The notes under the pieces were generated by a model that worked only from the letters and a program-made list of their open reading frames with translations, ran no database searches and was not told where the DNA came from. Positions 63,734 through 64,000 of a stretch of DNA of 64,000 nucleotides are shown piece by piece. Each line of letters begins with the position of its first letter. Within the stretch, counting starts at the first letter, position 1. Origin of the DNA: Paraburkholderia sp. BL9I2N2 (GTDB taxonomy: Bacteria; Pseudomonadota; Gammaproteobacteria; Burkholderiales; Burkholderiaceae); contig NZ_SMGP01000002.1 in NCBI RefSeq assembly GCF_004339745.1, forward strand, positions 620,001 through 684,000. Direction: 5' to 3'. A program made the translations under genes and the position numbers.

Positions 63734-63804
63734 GTCCGCTCCTGAATCTCTGAGCTTTTTGTGAATACGGCAGGTCACGACCACAACGATGCCATCGGTT
63801 CAAT

Positions 63805-64000
63805 TCAATGCGTCGACTCAACAGGTCTCACCCGCGCCCCGACCCGCTCGAACAACTCGTCCCAGATCTGCAATACCGCCTTCAATGAATAGCGCTCCCG
63901 TACCGACTTGGCGGCCTTCCTGCCCAGCTCCGCGCGCAGCGGGTCATCCGAAATCAGGCGGTGTAAAGCGGCGGCCATGGAATGCGCGTCGCCTGGCGGG
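63805..64000 (-). CDS. Glycosyltransferase, C-terminal end (partial)
   Basis: The last 64 codons of a gene entering from the right edge. LHRLISDDPLRAELGRKAAK and VRERYSLKAVLQIWDELFER are the closing helices of GT-B-fold transferases (family 4 or 1). Start and catalytic region are outside the window. It precedes the glycosyltransferase at 63733 by 71 bases on the same strand. Confidence 0.75.
   Translation of the reverse strand, partial: PPGDAHSMAAALHRLISDDPLRAELGRKAAKSVRERYSLKAVLQIWDELFERVGARVRPVESTH

Overview
The window is GC-rich, tightly coded bacterial DNA with long shadow reading frames opposite many genes. The gene families suggest Burkholderiales, most likely a soil- or plant-associated Paraburkholderia or close relative. 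This is an inference from gene content and codon bias; there is no rRNA or other phylogenetic marker. I saw no tRNA, rRNA, CRISPR array, insertion sequence, phage gene or replication origin.

Layout. (1) 1-7700: a non-phosphorylative L-rhamnose catabolic cluster with a sugar ABC ATPase (cut by the window edge), L-rhamnonolactonase, rhamnose mutarotase, a LysR regulator, L-rhamnose 1-dehydrogenase, L-rhamnonate dehydratase, an MFS carrier and 2-keto-3-deoxy-L-rhamnonate dehydrogenase. The expected last enzyme (2,4-diketo-3-deoxy-L-rhamnonate hydrolase) is not here. (2) 7.9-33.4 kb: mixed housekeeping and accessory genes. They include trans-3-hydroxy-L-proline dehydratase with a branched-chain-type binding protein, an acyltransferase, two drug-type MFS exporters, an H-NS-like protein, an ArsC-like phosphatase, ChaC, a J-domain protein, an FMN reductase, a ferritin-like protein coupled to an amidase, CDP-diacylglycerol pyrophosphatase, a fatty acid desaturase, a secreted beta-propeller and an ECF sigma/DGPF pair. 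Several small conserved proteins lie between them, two of which are paralogues of each other. (3) 33.4-42.4 kb: one long minus-strand operon for amide or nitrile use, in order carbon-nitrogen hydrolase, binding protein, LivH, fused LivM-LivG, LivF, amidase, AmiC-like sensor, AmiR-like ANTAR antiterminator. Its leader carries a near-consensus promoter, a hairpin with an ANTAR-type hexaloop (A1, G4), a second hairpin, and an intrinsic terminator that overlaps the second hairpin just before the first gene. The operon therefore appears to encode both halves of its own antitermination switch. (4) 42.5-51.7 kb: BON-domain and YbaK proteins, a DUF2235 hydrolase, a large acetoacetyl-CoA-synthetase-type adenylation/carrier/thioesterase protein, a divergent SGNH hydrolase and small membrane proteins. 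(5) 51.8-64 kb: a surface polysaccharide cluster with a WecA-type initiating transferase, a Wzy/EpsG-like polymerase, at least three glycosyltransferases, a DUF2334 deacetylase-like protein, a beta-helix protein, its own glmS, a GntR regulator and a protein resembling the N-terminal part of glucosamine inositolphosphorylceramide transferases. It continues past the right edge.

The two observations most worth following are the self-encoded ANTAR switch at about 42.2-42.36 kb and a short minus-strand transcript candidate at about 21.68-21.76 kb. The latter has two anti-Shine-Dalgarno motifs followed by an intrinsic terminator.
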